This document shows positions 1 to 18,029 of a stretch of DNA of 64,000 nucleotides, in pieces (the stretch's first letter is position 1; each line of letters starts with the position of its first letter). Made by a program: the position numbers and the translations under genes. The notes below the pieces were generated by a model. The model was not told where the DNA came from and searched no databases. It saw only the letters and a list, made by a program, of their open reading frames with translations. The DNA is from Ianthella basta (taxonomy: Eukaryota; Porifera; Demospongiae; Verongiida; Ianthellidae): assembly GCA_964019415.1 (NCBI GenBank), contig OZ025880.1, positions 6,392,085-6,456,084 of the forward strand. Direction: 5' to 3'.

Positions 1-395
1 GGATCTCAAGCTATACGGAATGAAGCAGTTAAGCAGTCACACTTCCAACAATATAAAATAAATCATCTTTGAAATCAACTTTGAAGCTAAACTGTCAAAA
101 TTTTACACGACGTCAAAACTCATTGCTCAAACATTATAGAATGAAAGTGTACACAAAGTATCCTATCACTGGATACCAGATGCAAACAAGTCACACTTCA
201 CAGAGCAATGACTATTAAGCTACACAGCTCTACTATTGTCACGACAAGAGTCCAAGTAAGTACCAACATGGCAAGTTTCTCAAGTAACATTATAGCTCTA
301 GCTTAGGTTCTGTAGGTGGTGTCTCAGTCAGCAGCACTCATTCAAGGTAGGCAGACACCACATGATAAGACAAGAAATAGACACTACTCACTGAC

Positions 396-4734
<4,339 letters not shown>

Positions 4735-4739
4735 CTGCA

Positions 4740-5900
4740 AAGGAGATAGGTATGCAGAAGACTTAGCTAGTAGAGAAGAATATGACAACAAACCATGTAG
4801 CTTATTGGGCTGCCTATATATTATCATCATAATTATATCTAGGTGCGTAATTCTCGTTCATCCTTCCATGTCTTAGACCATAGCTAGCTACAGCTCGTGT
4901 CTATGATCCTATGCCTCGGATAAGTTAGCTATTGGATGGGGATCAACTGTTAGCTTACTAGCTACCCTCTCACCGTTAAATTCATCGAGTATGAAGCTAT
5001 CAGGCCTAACCTACTTAGTCTGAACTGACTAAGATCGTACCAACTTACATTGTTCTAGTCGGACGTAGTTAGCATAGGGAGCTGCGGGCTAGTGGTAAGC
5101 AATGAATATTGTCAGAATTCCCCTTCGTTTGTCCCTTGGCTGTGTCATGACGTCATCGAAAGAAGGCACCATCGCGTATCGTACACGTGCCTTCCTGTAC
5201 ATATGTTTCAGCAAGCTGTGTGAAGTAATAAAGTAAGACTGTAGTGCATGCATATGCATTGAATCAATGTCATGTACATGCGCACTGTCCCAGTTTCACT
5301 CTGCCTTAGCGAGCTTGCAATAGCAATACCATTTCCTGGGTGGCCTGACTACACAAGGCTACCTGCTGGTCCAGCATGAATATGGGAATAGAATGGAATG
5401 AATCGATTAATGAATGTGATCACATCTGATAAGAGCTCTGTCCACATTATCGATCCCCCAAGTGCACATACGTGCACTTCACAAATAGTTATAATTACAT
5501 ATATGTAATTATTATTAATATGCATGCACACATCTATCGATCAGCATATATATACCTGCGTGCTGCATGCATATGTACATGTCAACAGCAAATTTATTAA
5601 GTTGCACTGTATATAATTATACTGTAAAACTATAAATTATACAGCACTATACTGTTGCACATTAATTATACGTATATACACTGCATGCACACATGCATGC
5701 AAAGCATGGCATGCGCATATGCATAATATATTATGCATGTACACATGCATATATATGAAATTCATTATTAAAGCTATTATAATTACCCGTACCATTATAA
5801 TTAAAATTATGTATGATGTATTCCCGCTGATATTGTACAATCAATTGATTCCACATAAAATTATATGACACATGAAATTACAACAAAACATTGCACACTT
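4740..5900. other. Non-coding AT-rich stretch; possible promoter region of the coiled-coil gene
   Basis: No convincing exon. A consensus CRE palindrome TGACGTCA lies at 5148-5155 in a less AT-rich patch (5040-5200), which is where a promoter for the minus-strand gene could be. From 5500 to 5880 the DNA is dense in ATGCAT and TATAATTATA words. Confidence 0.35.
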
Positions 5901-5978
5901 TATAAATAAATAACTATTATGACTCTACATGTACAAGTCAAACAGCTGCAACGTAATAACTGCAGGTGTGCTTCTCCT

Positions 5979-8900
5979 TCATTGCTGGCTGCCACTGTGG
6001 CTGACATTGACACTGCAAAAACATATAATAACACAATCCATAGCACTACATGGTTGCCATCAATACACATTGCCATATCTAACGGGTCTACACAGCAATA
6101 CACTAAGTATAGGCAATATACATGTGTATATTATGACTCCGAACACTTAGTTCCATATGAGACGGGTGTGTTGCCACTTACGATCTCAAGCTTTCCCTGC
6201 TCTTTGCAGATGACACTTGCTGACCTTTTGGAACTGCATATGTTGGCCACAACACAAGTTGTGCGTGTTAAGTAGGTAGAGGCAATGAAGGCATTTCCTA
6301 GTATCTTATTGTATACTCTGTGATTACTCATGCATGGTGCTCCTACTGGGTATATACAGCAAAACCTGTCTAAGACAGCCACCTCTGGCCTAGTTCTAAC
6401 TGACCTTTACAGAGAGGTGGCCGTTTACTTAATATAACAGCAGTGCACACTTTATAAATTATCATTTCAATATAATACTGGGCGTACATTCAAAATGCAA
6501 GAAGCCTTGCTGCAAAGAACCCTTCACACAGTGTAGTGAGTAAAGTTAAGAGGCTGCCCGACAAAAAACTACATAGATGCAATTTAATTTAAAATGTAGT
6601 TTCAAATAGCTCTGTGCACACATGTATATAGCTATAATAGCTAGCTATATAGCAGTCCTGTCAAGTTAACACGTAGTAAAAAGTGTGAAGCATCGTTTTC
6701 TTAGGCAATCAGCTGATTTTCCCTTCTCTTGCTGTTCTGCTGAGCCATTGGCCATTTGTCGGCACATTCAAACATGCATTCTTCTACGCTATCCATAGTG
6801 GTCCAAGCACAGGCGCTTCAGTGGCAATCGTTAGCTAGGGTATCTCTGTGCTGAAGTAGTGACCATGTGCATAGTCACTGTACATGTTGCCAGACTGTCC
6901 GACTTTCATCATGCGGCGGTGAAAGCATTTTTGTCCTTAGCATAGTGTACCAGTGCAGCAGTGAGGGTAGACCGCAGTGACAGCCTGTAACTTGCAGTCG
7001 TCACTTGCTGTGGAGCCTGCTTCCAGACAGCCTGCAGTCGTCCCCCAGGGGGGCATTTTGGTCTCGCTGTTATGTAAGCATTGCCCAGGCGTAATGGAAA
7101 TACATATGCAAGCATAGAATTGCATTGCACAAGCTGTGGATATACATACATAAATACCTACGCGAAACAACAATGCATTATGATTACTTGCATCGCCTTT
7201 TGGCTTGGCATTTACTGGTACCTGTAGCGCACAGCTGCAATTCTCTGCTATAATTAAACTCCAAGCACAAATACTGTACACCTTAGTTAGAGCCCAACTG
7301 GGAGTCCTAGTTAGAATCCGGTTAGAAGTGGCAAGGAAGCACAGCTATAGTATCTATGAACTTCAGAACAACGATTACAAACTTGAGAAGGAAAGGATCA
7401 TAAGTGTAAGCACAGCAAGGCCCGATGGATGAAGCTACGTCCGAAGACTACAACAAACTTGTTACCATGGCAATGGTCTCTTTTATGTTATAGTGCCATT
7501 TGAGGCCAGGGTGGCTGGATGCTTTAGAGGTGGCTGCCTTACATAGTAACAGTCTTAGACAGGTACATTAATATGAGGTAAGCTTAAAAGCAGAACAATG
7601 CCCACATGAGTCAAAGCAGAGTGGTAACTTACAATGTGGACCAGCTGCTTTCTCTTTCTCTGCAGCTGGTGTGGATGATGCTGGCTGTGATTTTGGGACT
7701 GCAGACATTGCACACAACACAATTGATAGAGACGGAGACAAGCAAGGCCTTTAATCTACATCATACTCTGTCTATGCTAGCACTCCCCTTGTGGGAATGT
7801 ACGGTAGTCCAAGCGTGACAGCAAACACACAGTAGCACAACTACTACAGCTACTACAAATTCTGTTTGATAGTGGTTAGAATGTACATTGTACATGCATG
7901 TATGTATACATCAGTATCCTTAAGAGATTTACTTCCCTGTGAACTATACTAGGTTGACGATTAGCTTCTCTAAACTCCGAAAGGTAGTGAGCAAGCACAA
8001 ACACTGACAGTTACCTTTACTGATGGATCTGAAAAATGCCTTTTCCATAACTTGCTCTGCACTGGGGCGTTCCTCAAAGTTGACCTGTAGGAGAGCGAGA
8101 GAGAGGGAGGCAGTGATGAGTGAGGGGTGCAGGAGAGGGAGGAGGTGGAAGGGAGAGGGCTGATCACATGCTGTATAGTCATGTTGCATTGAGTGCCTGC
8201 TCTACTGTATCAGCTCACAGTGAGGCAGGCCTGCACTAGACAATGGAGTTCTGTGGCAAGGGGAAAGTACTTCTCCAACAGTGCAACCTGTAGGGAGGGG
8301 AAATGGGAGGTATGTAGAAGGTTAAGGATATGTTTATCAGTAACAGCAAGGAGACGCTGGGTACCGCAAGTTGACAACACACTCTCCTGTGGTGTGAGCG
8401 TGTCATTGTGTGTGTATGTGCTTGTGTGTGTGGGTGTCGGCATGGCCGGCGGACGTGTGGCCAACACGGCCAGCAACGGCCAGGCGCCCAGTAGCCGCCA
8501 CAGCCTAGGGTAGTCCTATGTGAGGCCAGCCACCTCACCTACATTAAGGACCACTTCAACTACGAAGACAGGTCCCAGGCCTAGGCCCTGCCCTACGTCC
8601 TAGTTGGGACAAGGAGTACAGAAGAAGAAGAAAAAGTGTGTGCATGTGTGTGTGCACATGTGCGTGTCTGTGAGCGTGTATATTGCTACTTCACCTTCTG
8701 GAGTGTCTTCAACTCATGTGGTTCCACTGCGAGAGCTTGGAAAGGGGATATTCCTACCTGTACATGTGTACATGACAAATGAAATACAGTGTCAGTGGGG
8801 TACAAAATGAAACACATGCATCCAATGTCCCCCATGCAGCATGCACACTACTCCTTGTACACTGAAGGAGCAAAGAAACATACCCCTCTAGGCCTGTTAG

Positions 8901-11900
8901 CTGCAGTTGGACACTGAAGGCAGTCAGCTAGTAAGAGGGTGGCCATCTGCGGAGAGGAAAGTGAGTGAGACACACATCATGAGAGCACATTGTAGTGTTA
9001 AATAGTATCATAGTGGACAGCATGAAAATGTATACCTTTATACTATAGCTATGCTACATAATTTAACCCACCTCTCTCTGTGAGTGTGGGCCACGTGATC
9101 CCACAAAGAACTTAACCAGCATTGTGCCGAAAGACCAGATGTCTGTCTTGAGGGAGATCCATTCTGGGAGGACATCATTACAGTACATGGGGAAGGATGT
9201 CTGCGGGGACAGGTGGAGGGGAGAAACCAGGTCACACTATCTTCATTGTCCTGCACTAGATATAGTACAGAAAGCACAGAACATGCGAGGAGAAGACAAT
9301 ATCATGATACCCCTCTAGCCATAGGAGAACTGTGTGGGACACACATGAGCATGAAGGACGAAGTCTGGAGGCCAGAACTACCTCCTTACACATGCTCAGC
9401 ACATCATGCTAATCTTACACAACACGCCATGACAAGGATGACCACCTTCGTTAAATTGTATCAGGCTATGATTCCCGAATAGGGAAGACATGACATTGTA
9501 TTTCGACACAATCCCCACCCCATATAAGACACCCTCCCCTCACCCACCTCTGGGGGCCGATAGCCTGGTGTGCCGTGCACACTGTACTTTATGGGCTGGC
9601 CGTGAAGTTTTGACCTCTCCAACTTCTCCCGACCTCTGTCTACTCGCAGGGCACTGTCAAAGTCGGAGATGAACACACCATATCCAGTGTCCCCATAATG
9701 GGGACATTGGAAGATGTCCCTACACTGACAGTAACGGTCTACCAAGATGTTTTGCACTGCAAGTCAGTAAGAAGAGACAAAGTAAAGAAATGCACATCTC
9801 TGTGCACAGTCCCTCTCATTTAATACTACACCCCTTACAATGACACTGCCGTGCACAGCTATGACAGCTAGTTACGTATGCATCGTTCGCTACCTTCCAT
9901 ACTTTAACCATTGTATGTATGTACAGTACCATGGACTGTCAAAGGGTATGGTCCACTACACACTTTGCCCTTACTCCCTCACCGCACACACCTAATGCAC
10001 CATCCATCACCATCCATCGCCCTCACCCCCTCACCTTCACACCCTCACCCTCACCCCCTCCAGTCACCATTAACCACTCACCCTCACCCCCGCCCACTCA
10101 CACTTAATGTCCCTGTGCATGATGCCCAGTGAGTGCAAGTGCTTGAGACCATTGAGGACACTTAGAAGGATGTACTTGGCATTGCCCAGGACAAGACCTG
10201 CTCGTTCACTGTCTTCCTTGAAGTCATAGAAGTAGTGGCAGAGGGTGGGCATCTCTTTCTCCTCCAACATGCTCTTGATGTCACCTGCAGAGAGTGGGGA
10301 GAGAATGGGACAGTAGATAGTTATGGGAACTTGTTTAGATGGATAGCTGCGCACAAGTGGATGGACACCTATACTGTAGCATAGCACTATTCAGTTAGAG
10401 GGACACCCTTACTCACCTGTGACTCTTGGCATCATCTGGTAGCATATTCTTGCTCCAGGGTAGACTGTGTCCCAGTCTCCTTTGATGACAGCACAGATCT
10501 TGATCACATTGGGATGGCTCACAGAAGACCATGTCTCCAGCTCCTCTTGACGCAGGTGGGTCTCTTTCACAGCAAACTCTCTCCTTCCATGATAAATGAA
10601 TCCCACCACACCGTTGCCACCCTTGCCAATGTTCCTAGCCATTGCTTCTTGTGAAGGCAGTGGGACATAAGAGCCTTCTCGAAAGATTTGGTTAACATTC
10701 TAAATATGGATGAACAAAAACTCAGACTGTCACAGCATAAGTCATGTGCAACTGTTCATCAAGGGGAGTAGGTGCCTTACCGACATCACAACTAGACCCT
10801 TTTTGACAGCCTACAAAGTGAGAATTGATATAAAATACAAAAAAACATCTACAACAAGTCATGCCATATGACATACACATATAACATACAGAGGATGAGG
10901 AACATTTCCCAACAATAGTATACCTATTTCCCATATTCTTCCATACATCTCAATAATGTTTCAACAACATTAGTAATAAGTAGTCATTACAAGCCATAAT
11001 CGCATGGTTCATTGCTAAGTATTGCACGAAGTATTGCTCAAAGGCAAGGTCATTTGTGGAATATACAGTACCTGCCTATCTAAGTATATATGTATATATG
11101 TTACGCGCATACCTCCAACCTGCGTATACATTACAAACAAGCTACGTACGTATAAAAGACGCTCTATCAGTGGAAGATCCATACTGCTTGTTACAAGTGA
11201 TGCATGCTTGTGTAAAGTCAGCTAATAGTACCTGTTGCTTGTAGGATCGATCACTTGTGTCACTTCTTGTGTCACTGTGAGCTGGTGGTGCTAATTAAAA
11301 GAGTTAAAGCAGAAATATATATTATTTAAGCACAACATAATTCAGACGCCTACACCCTTTGATCTTGCAACTCACCACTGCTCATTCTTGGTCTGTGGTT
11401 GTCAGTCTATACAACATGGTACATCAGTTATATTGTACACAACAGCAACTTATAGCAAGAATACATTCGCAGCAGTAATTCCCACTCACATTAAATCCCT
11501 TACTCAGTTTTGCAGCCTTCTGTTTCAGTCGCTTCTCTTTGTTCTCTCGCCTCTGTACATCAATTACAAGGTAAAAGACTATTTCGACGACTCATCTGCG
11601 TAATGGATGCCATCTTGATCATAATATGAGTGTTAAGCGATTGGCATTACTCAGACCTCAGCATACAGTAATACACACAACAATCAGAGCTGCCATCCAC
11701 TCACCAAGCGATCCATTACCTTCCTTTTCCTGTCATTAGAATCTTCAGCATCAGAGTCTTTGTGACCATCTTCACCTTGGCAGACAATACTCATGCATGT
11801 TGTACCAGTGTTTGAGTGTAATGTAGGAGTTAGCTCTGTGTGAATATCCTCCAGTAAAATAAGGGTCACTCTGGGTAGGAAGAGGAAAAGTATATATATA

Positions 11901-14900
11901 TATACACATCAATCACTGCGAACACTTACACGCATTCTATAAATTTAATGATGCATGGCTGGTTCAATGTATTGCATAGATACAAACAGTTTATCATGCC
12001 TATCTAAAACATGTGTTTGGAACACATCCCCGAGGTTTCTGGTATGAAAAGTAAACTACTGCAAGCAACAGCAACATTTTGGTTCCTTGCCATTCATTGC
12101 TCAGATAGTGCAGGATTTACAGACAGGGAGGTTTTAAAGGTTTAGTGTAAGTGTTTGAAGAAAGGCAGTGGAAAGGATGGAGAGCTTCCTTCATTTCTGA
12201 ACAATGTCATCTTGGCATAGTAAACTCAGGCAGTGTAAGATACTGGTTATGCTGCAAACAAGGAATGAACAAACATTGACCGTACCAAGTACAATTTTAC
12301 TGTTCAAATGCAATACTCTTAAACATGAACAGTTTGCGTAATTTAAAAGTGCTGTAAGCACATTGATTGACAAGCATATAGGGAGCCCAAATGGTTCCTA
12401 AGTTATACCTTATACATTAGCATATCTATAACGGGGTCTACACAGCAGTATACAAAGTATAGGCAATATACATGTGTATATTATAACTCCGAACACTTAG
12501 TCCCATATGAGACGAGTGTGTTGCCACTTACGATCTCAAGCTTTCCCTGCTCTTTGCAGATGACACTTGCTGACCTTTTGGAACTGCATATGTTGGCCAC
12601 AACACAAGTTGTGTTAAGTAGGTGGAGGCAATGAAGGCATATCCTAGTGTCTTATTGTATACTCTGTGATTACTCATGCATGGTGCTCCTACTTGGTATA
12701 TACAGTGAAACCTGTCTAAGACAGCCACCTCTGGGCTAGTTCTAACTGACCTTTACAGAGAGGTGGCCGTTCACTTTAATATAACAGCGCACACTTTACA
12801 AATTATCATTTAATTAATATTACTGGGCGTACATTCAAAATGCAAGAAGCCTTGCTGTGACAAACCCTATAAACAGTGTAGTGACTGAAGTTAAGAGGCG
12901 GGCCAACAAAAAAACTTGGTAGATGCAATGCAATTTAAAATGTAGTTTCAAATTGCCTTGCACACACATGCATATAGCCATAATAGCTAGCTATATAGTG
13001 GTCTGGGCAAGTTAACACAAAGTAAGAAGTGTGAAGCATCGTTCTCTTAGGCAATCAGCTGATTTTCTCTTCTCTTGCTGTTATGCCGAGCCATTGGCCA
13101 TTTGTCGGCACATTCGAACATGCGTTCTATGCTATCCATAGTGGTCCAAGCACAGGCGCTTCAGCGGCAATCGGTAGCTAGGGCATTTCCATGCTGATGA
13201 AGTGACTGTGTGCATAGTCGCTGTACATGTCTCCAGACTGTTCAACTCTTCATTGTGCGGCGGCGAAAGCGCCTTTGTCCTTAGCATAGTGCACCAGTGC
13301 GGCAGTGAGGGTAGACTGCAGTGAGAGCCTGTAACTTGCAGTTGTTACTTGCTGTGTGAGCCTGCTTCCAGACAGCCTGCAGTCGTTCCCCAGGGGACAT
13401 TTTGGCCTCGCTGTTATGCAAGCATTGCCCAAGCATAATGGAAATGCATATGCAAGCATAGAATTGCATTGCACAAGCTGTGGATATACATACATAAATA
13501 CCTACGCGAAACAATAATGCATTATGATTACTTGCATCGCCTTTCGGTTTGTCAATTACTGGTACCTGTAGCGCACAGTTGCAATTCTCTGCTATAATTA
13601 AACTCCCTGCACAAATACTGTACACCTTAGTTAGAGCCCAACTGGGAGTCCTAGCTAGACTCTGGTTTGAAGTGGTGAGGAAGCACAGCTATAGTATATC
13701 CATGAACTTCAGAACAAGATTACAAACTTGTTACCATGGCAATGGTCTCTTTATGTTATAGTGCTATTTGAGGCCAGAGTGGTTGGATGCTTTAGAGGTG
13801 GCTGCCTTACATAGTAACAGTCTTAGACAGGTACATTAATATGAGGTAAGCTTAAAAGCGGAGCAATGCACACATGAGTCAAAGCAGAGTGGTATAACTT
13901 ACGATGTGGACCAGCTGCTTTCTCTTTCTCTGCAGCTGGTGTGGATGATGCAGGCTGGGATTTTGGGACTGCGTACATTGCACACAACACAATTGATAAG
14001 ACTGAGACAAGCAAGGCCTTTACTCTACATCATACTCTATGCTAGCACTCCCCTCGTGGGAATGTACGGTAGTCCAGGCGTGACAACAAACACACAGTAG
14101 CACAACTATTACAGCTACTACAAATTCTGTTTGATAGTGGTTAGAATGCACATGTTTTCGCAATTTTTGCGGTTGCAGAGTATTATAATCAGGCCAGCTA
14201 GAGGCTGGTCTTTATAAATTATTGCATGAAACTTTAGCGGATGGCAGCTGATCATAATCCAAAAAATGGTGACAGTTTAAGTCGTGTATACACAGTATAT
14301 GACCCTTGATCATGATAAGTAAAATTATATCAACCAGCTTATGATCATAGGCTATCTAAGGCTACTTGATCATGTGGGCACTGACTTTCCTTCTAATGGG
14401 CTGAAAGCAGCAACAACATCCTAGCTTATCAATCAAGTATAACATAAATATACAGTAGATGACCTTGTGGTGGGAAGCTCACGTACACCTGCCTCTTAAC
14501 TGTCTGCATGATATATGCATGTGCAGGCAGAGAGGTGGCATGCTGTTTATGCATGTACATGCATGCATTATATACAGTAAGCCTCATGCTGAATACACTA
14601 AATAATTATATTACATAACCTATTGTTATTGGCATTCACATTCCCATAATTTCATACATATAGCATGTATGCAAGGCTCACTACTAAAGCTCTCACTTGA
14701 GAAACGGTGTCCCTGTGCAGGAGCCAGAGCATGTGCTCTACTTATTGATTCAGGGGAGAGTATACTTTCTTGAGTATCCCTGCATGCATTAGTTAATTGC
14801 ATGCAACCAATTCAATGCTATTAACTGTCAATAAACTGAATTGAAGTGCAAACTTACCTTGCTGTCTCTTCAAGGTTCTGTTCTTGGTACCATGATTCCC

Positions 14901-14961
14901 ATGATTCATCACCTCTGACATCATCAGGTACATTTAGGTCATTCAGCCTTCCGGCTCTTAC
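5979..14961 (-). CDS. Protein kinase family gene, copy 1 (first exons not found)
   Basis: Likely Ser/Thr-type protein kinase. Exons in coding order: 14858-14961 (inferred), 11705-11870, 11490-11552, 11376-11406, 11232-11281, 10781-10810, 10417-10699, 10102-10284, 9548-9756, 9072-9200, 8884-8946, 8695-8757, 8219-8287, 8015-8084, 7633-7698, 6182-6233, 5979-6012 (TGA stop). Phases agree throughout. The domain shows a glycine loop (IGKGGNGVVG), the beta-3 lysine (EFAVK), HRDIK, DFD in place of DFG, GTPGYRPPE and DIWSFG. A Cys-rich insert (CQCRDIFQC) lies between HRD and DFD. A Ser/Pro/Gln-rich tail follows. Compared with copy 2 (30694-38959), exon 11705-11870 is 432 bases (144 codons) shorter in frame, and the N-terminal exons differ. 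The exon at 14858-14961 is assigned only because its phase (0 to 2) and donor GTAAGT fit exon 11870; the intron between would be 2987 bases. The start codon is unknown. The kinase group is unresolved. Confidence 0.75.
6357..7570. mobile_element. MITE (GTCTAAGAC family) split by about 1 kb of extra sequence
   Basis: The ends are CCTGTCTAAGACAGCCACCT near 6367 and its inverse CAGTCTTAGACAGGT near 7553-7567. A shorter MITE copy lies intact at the equivalent place in kinase copy 2 (31108-31266). Here about 1.05 kb (roughly 6440-7480) separates the two halves. The inserted DNA carries no recognisable gene. The same split MITE is repeated at 12714-13832. Confidence 0.6.
12421..14150 (-). pseudogene. 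Duplicated tail segment of the kinase gene (two exons only)
   Basis: This stretch is a copy of about 6073-7870. It contains equivalents of the two penultimate kinase exons, at 13903-13968 (66 bases, VPKSQPASSTPAA type) and 12532-12583 (52 bases), both with intact splice sites, and the split MITE. It lacks the terminal exon and every catalytic exon. If the exon at 14858-14961 belongs to copy 1, this segment lies inside an intron of that gene, where its good splice sites could cause alternative or aberrant splicing. Confidence 0.75.
14151..14857. other. Non-coding stretch
   Basis: AT-rich, with ATGCATGC words; no exon, RNA gene or transposon end was seen. Confidence 0.4.
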
Positions 14962-16139
14962 CTGAACTACAACATAATTCACTGTAGCATATGAATACAA
15001 CAAAAGAGAGTGTGACTCATTGGTGGCATGTGGATGTGAATCTGCATGACTGTGATATATACAGTGCAAGTTACAATATACACCACTAATCTAAAGTAAA
15101 TAATATAATATAATATAATATAATATAATATAATATAATATAATATAATATAATATAATATAATATAATATAATATAATATAATATAATTCCCGGGGGGT
15201 TAGGCACCCCTCACGAACATGTGATAGGTGTGCCTTTGAAGTATGGGAGATTTTAAGACTTTTAAATGAGGCAGAATTTTTAATTAGGTCTTCGTTCTTC
15301 TACAAGCAGCCCGCCAAATCCTAATATAAATGTGCATAGCATAACACTTAATGTATGGTGCATTTATATTGATGCATAGTGGTATCTTGTATATGAATGC
15401 AACTTGGCTCGTTGAGACGTGAAACTTGGTGGACACATCCAAGTGGTCCACCTTCCTATGTTATTAGCGGGATTTCTTAATTAGTCTCAAAATGGCCGAC
15501 ATATGTGATGTGTATGATGTATTCAACCAGCCCGGCCCGCTCAGTCATGACACTTGATGGACCTAGCCAGATAATGCAACTGTTCATGTCATTAGCAGGA
15601 TTTCTTAATTAGTGGCAAAATGGCCGAGAAAAATGAGGTTCATTGCATATCTTACCAACCCAGCCCTGCTAAGTCATGATACTAAGTGGATGAAGTTAGA
15701 TGACCAATTTCCTCATGTCATTAGCAGTATTGCTTAATTAGTCACAAAATGGAGGCGATGTTTTGAACAATCACATTTTGAAACCAATTTGTAGGCATTT
15801 GCCGCTATGCTGGAGCAGAGCAGCACCAACATGTACACTTGCTCACAACTATCCAGCCACAATATCCAGCTACTACACCACCACATAGATAAATACAACC
15901 GCCATCACCACCACCACAGTGGAAGTTGCAATGAGCACACCAGTATAATATTATGTGCTAGAGCTGCAAGAAAACAGACCACCACATCAGGCGCTGCTAC
16001 TATATACTACTACTACCACCACCACACAGTGCAAGTTACAATATTACGGCCACCACATGCATTCCTAAATGAAAATGACCACCACCACCACCACATGGTG
16101 CCAGTACAATGGATGCATTCAGTATATGTGCCATTGCTC

Positions 16140-16874
16140 TAGAAAAAACACCGCCACCACCACCACACAGTGCAAGTTACAATATCGCAGCCACCACCAC
16201 CTGTGCCAGTAAAGTATCTGTGCTAGTTGGTCATAGAGAAAAAGACCACCAGTGCAAGTTACAGTAGCCACCACCACATGTGCCAGTAGAGTATCTGCAC
16301 TAGTTGGTCATAGAAAAAGACCACCAGTGCAAGTTACAGTGGCACCAGCACCATTCGCACCACCACATGTGCCAGAAAGTGAATGCGCTCAATGGCTGAA
16401 GAAAAAGACCACCAGCGCAAGTTACAGCTGGTCAGAACCTGCACCGCCGCCATTGGAGTGCACGCTGCAGCAAGCAATTGTAACTTGCCTAAGGGCATGC
16501 CATTGAATTTCTTCCCATGCACCCCAATTCAATGGCATGCCCTTAGGCAAGCTTACATTTGCTTGCTGCAGCGTGCACTCCAATGGCGGCGGTGCAGGTT
16601 CTGACCAGCTGTAACTTGCGCTGGTGGTCTTTTTCTTCAGCCATTGAGCGCATTCACTTTCTGGCACATGTGGTGGTGCGAATGGTGCTGGTGCCACTGT
16701 AACTTGCACTGGTGGTCTTTTTCTATGACCAACTAGTGCAGATACTCTACTGGCACATGTGGTGGTGGCTACTGTAACTTGCACTGGTGGTCTTTTTCTC
16801 TATGACCAACTAGCACAGATACTTTACTGGCACAGGTGGTGGTGGCTGCGATATTGTAACTTGCACTGTGTGGT
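16140..16874. repeat. Inverted repeat of unit 1
   Basis: The left arm (about 16140-16506) is mirrored by 16527-16870. The arms share GCAAGCAATTGTAACTTGCC-type sequence next to the centre, and many copies of TGTAACTTGCAC on the right. The spacer is about 20 bases. Confidence 0.85.
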
Positions 16875-18029
16875 AACATAATTATATACAGTGCAAGTTA
16901 CAATATACACCACTAATCTAAAGTAAATAATATAATATAATATAATATATACAGTGCAAGTTACAATATACACCACTAATCTAAAGTAAATAATATAATA
17001 TAATATAATATAATATAATATAATATAATATAATATAATATAATATAATATAATATAATATAATATAATTCCCGGGGGGTTAGGCACCCCTCACGAACAT
17101 GTGATAGGTGTGCTTTTGAAGTATGGGAGATTTTAAGACTTTTAAATGAGGCAGAATTTTTAATTAGGCCTTCGTTCTTCTACAAGCAGCCCGCTAAATC
17201 TTAATATAAATGTGCATAGCATAACACTTAATGTATGGTGCATTTATATCGATGCATAGTGGTATCTTGTATATGAATGCAACTGGGCTCGTTGAGACGT
17301 GAAACTTGGTGGACACATCCAAGTGGTCCACCTTCCTATGTTATTAGCGGGATTTTTTAATTAGTCTCAAAATGGCCGACATATGTGAGGTGTATGATGT
17401 ATTCAACCAGCCCGGCCCGCTCAGTCATGACATTTGATGGACCTAGCCAGATAATCCAACTGTTCTTGTCATTAGCAGGATTTCTTAATTAGTCGCAAAA
17501 TGGCCGAGAAAAATGAGGTTCATTGCATATCTTACTGACCCAGCCCTGCTAAGTCATGATACTAAGTGGATGTAGTTAGATGACCAATTTCCTCATATCA
17601 TTAGCAGTATTGCTTAATTAGTCACAAAATGGAGGCGATGTTTTGAACAATCACATTTTGACACCAATTTGTAGGCATTTGTCGCTATGCTGGAGCAGAG
17701 CAGCACCAACATATACACTTGCTCACAACTATCCAGCCACAATATCCAGCTACTACACCACCACATAGATAAATACAACCACCATCACCACCACCACAGT
17801 GGAAGTTGCAATGAGCACACCAGTATAATATTATGTGCTAGAGCTGCAAGAAAACAGACCACCACATCAGGCGCTGCTACCACATACTACCACCACTACC
17901 ACACAGTGCAAGTTACAATATTACGGCCACCACATGCATTCCTAGATGAAAATGACCGCCACCACCACCACACTGTGCAAGTTTCAATGCATGCATTCAG
18001 TATATGCGCCATTGCTCTAGAAAAAACAC

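Noticed and set aside
6909-7432. Open frames on both strands inside the expanded MITE (and their copy at 13250-13761)
   Set aside because: Both strands are open over the same stretch, the copies differ by frame-changing indels, and no protein motif is visible.
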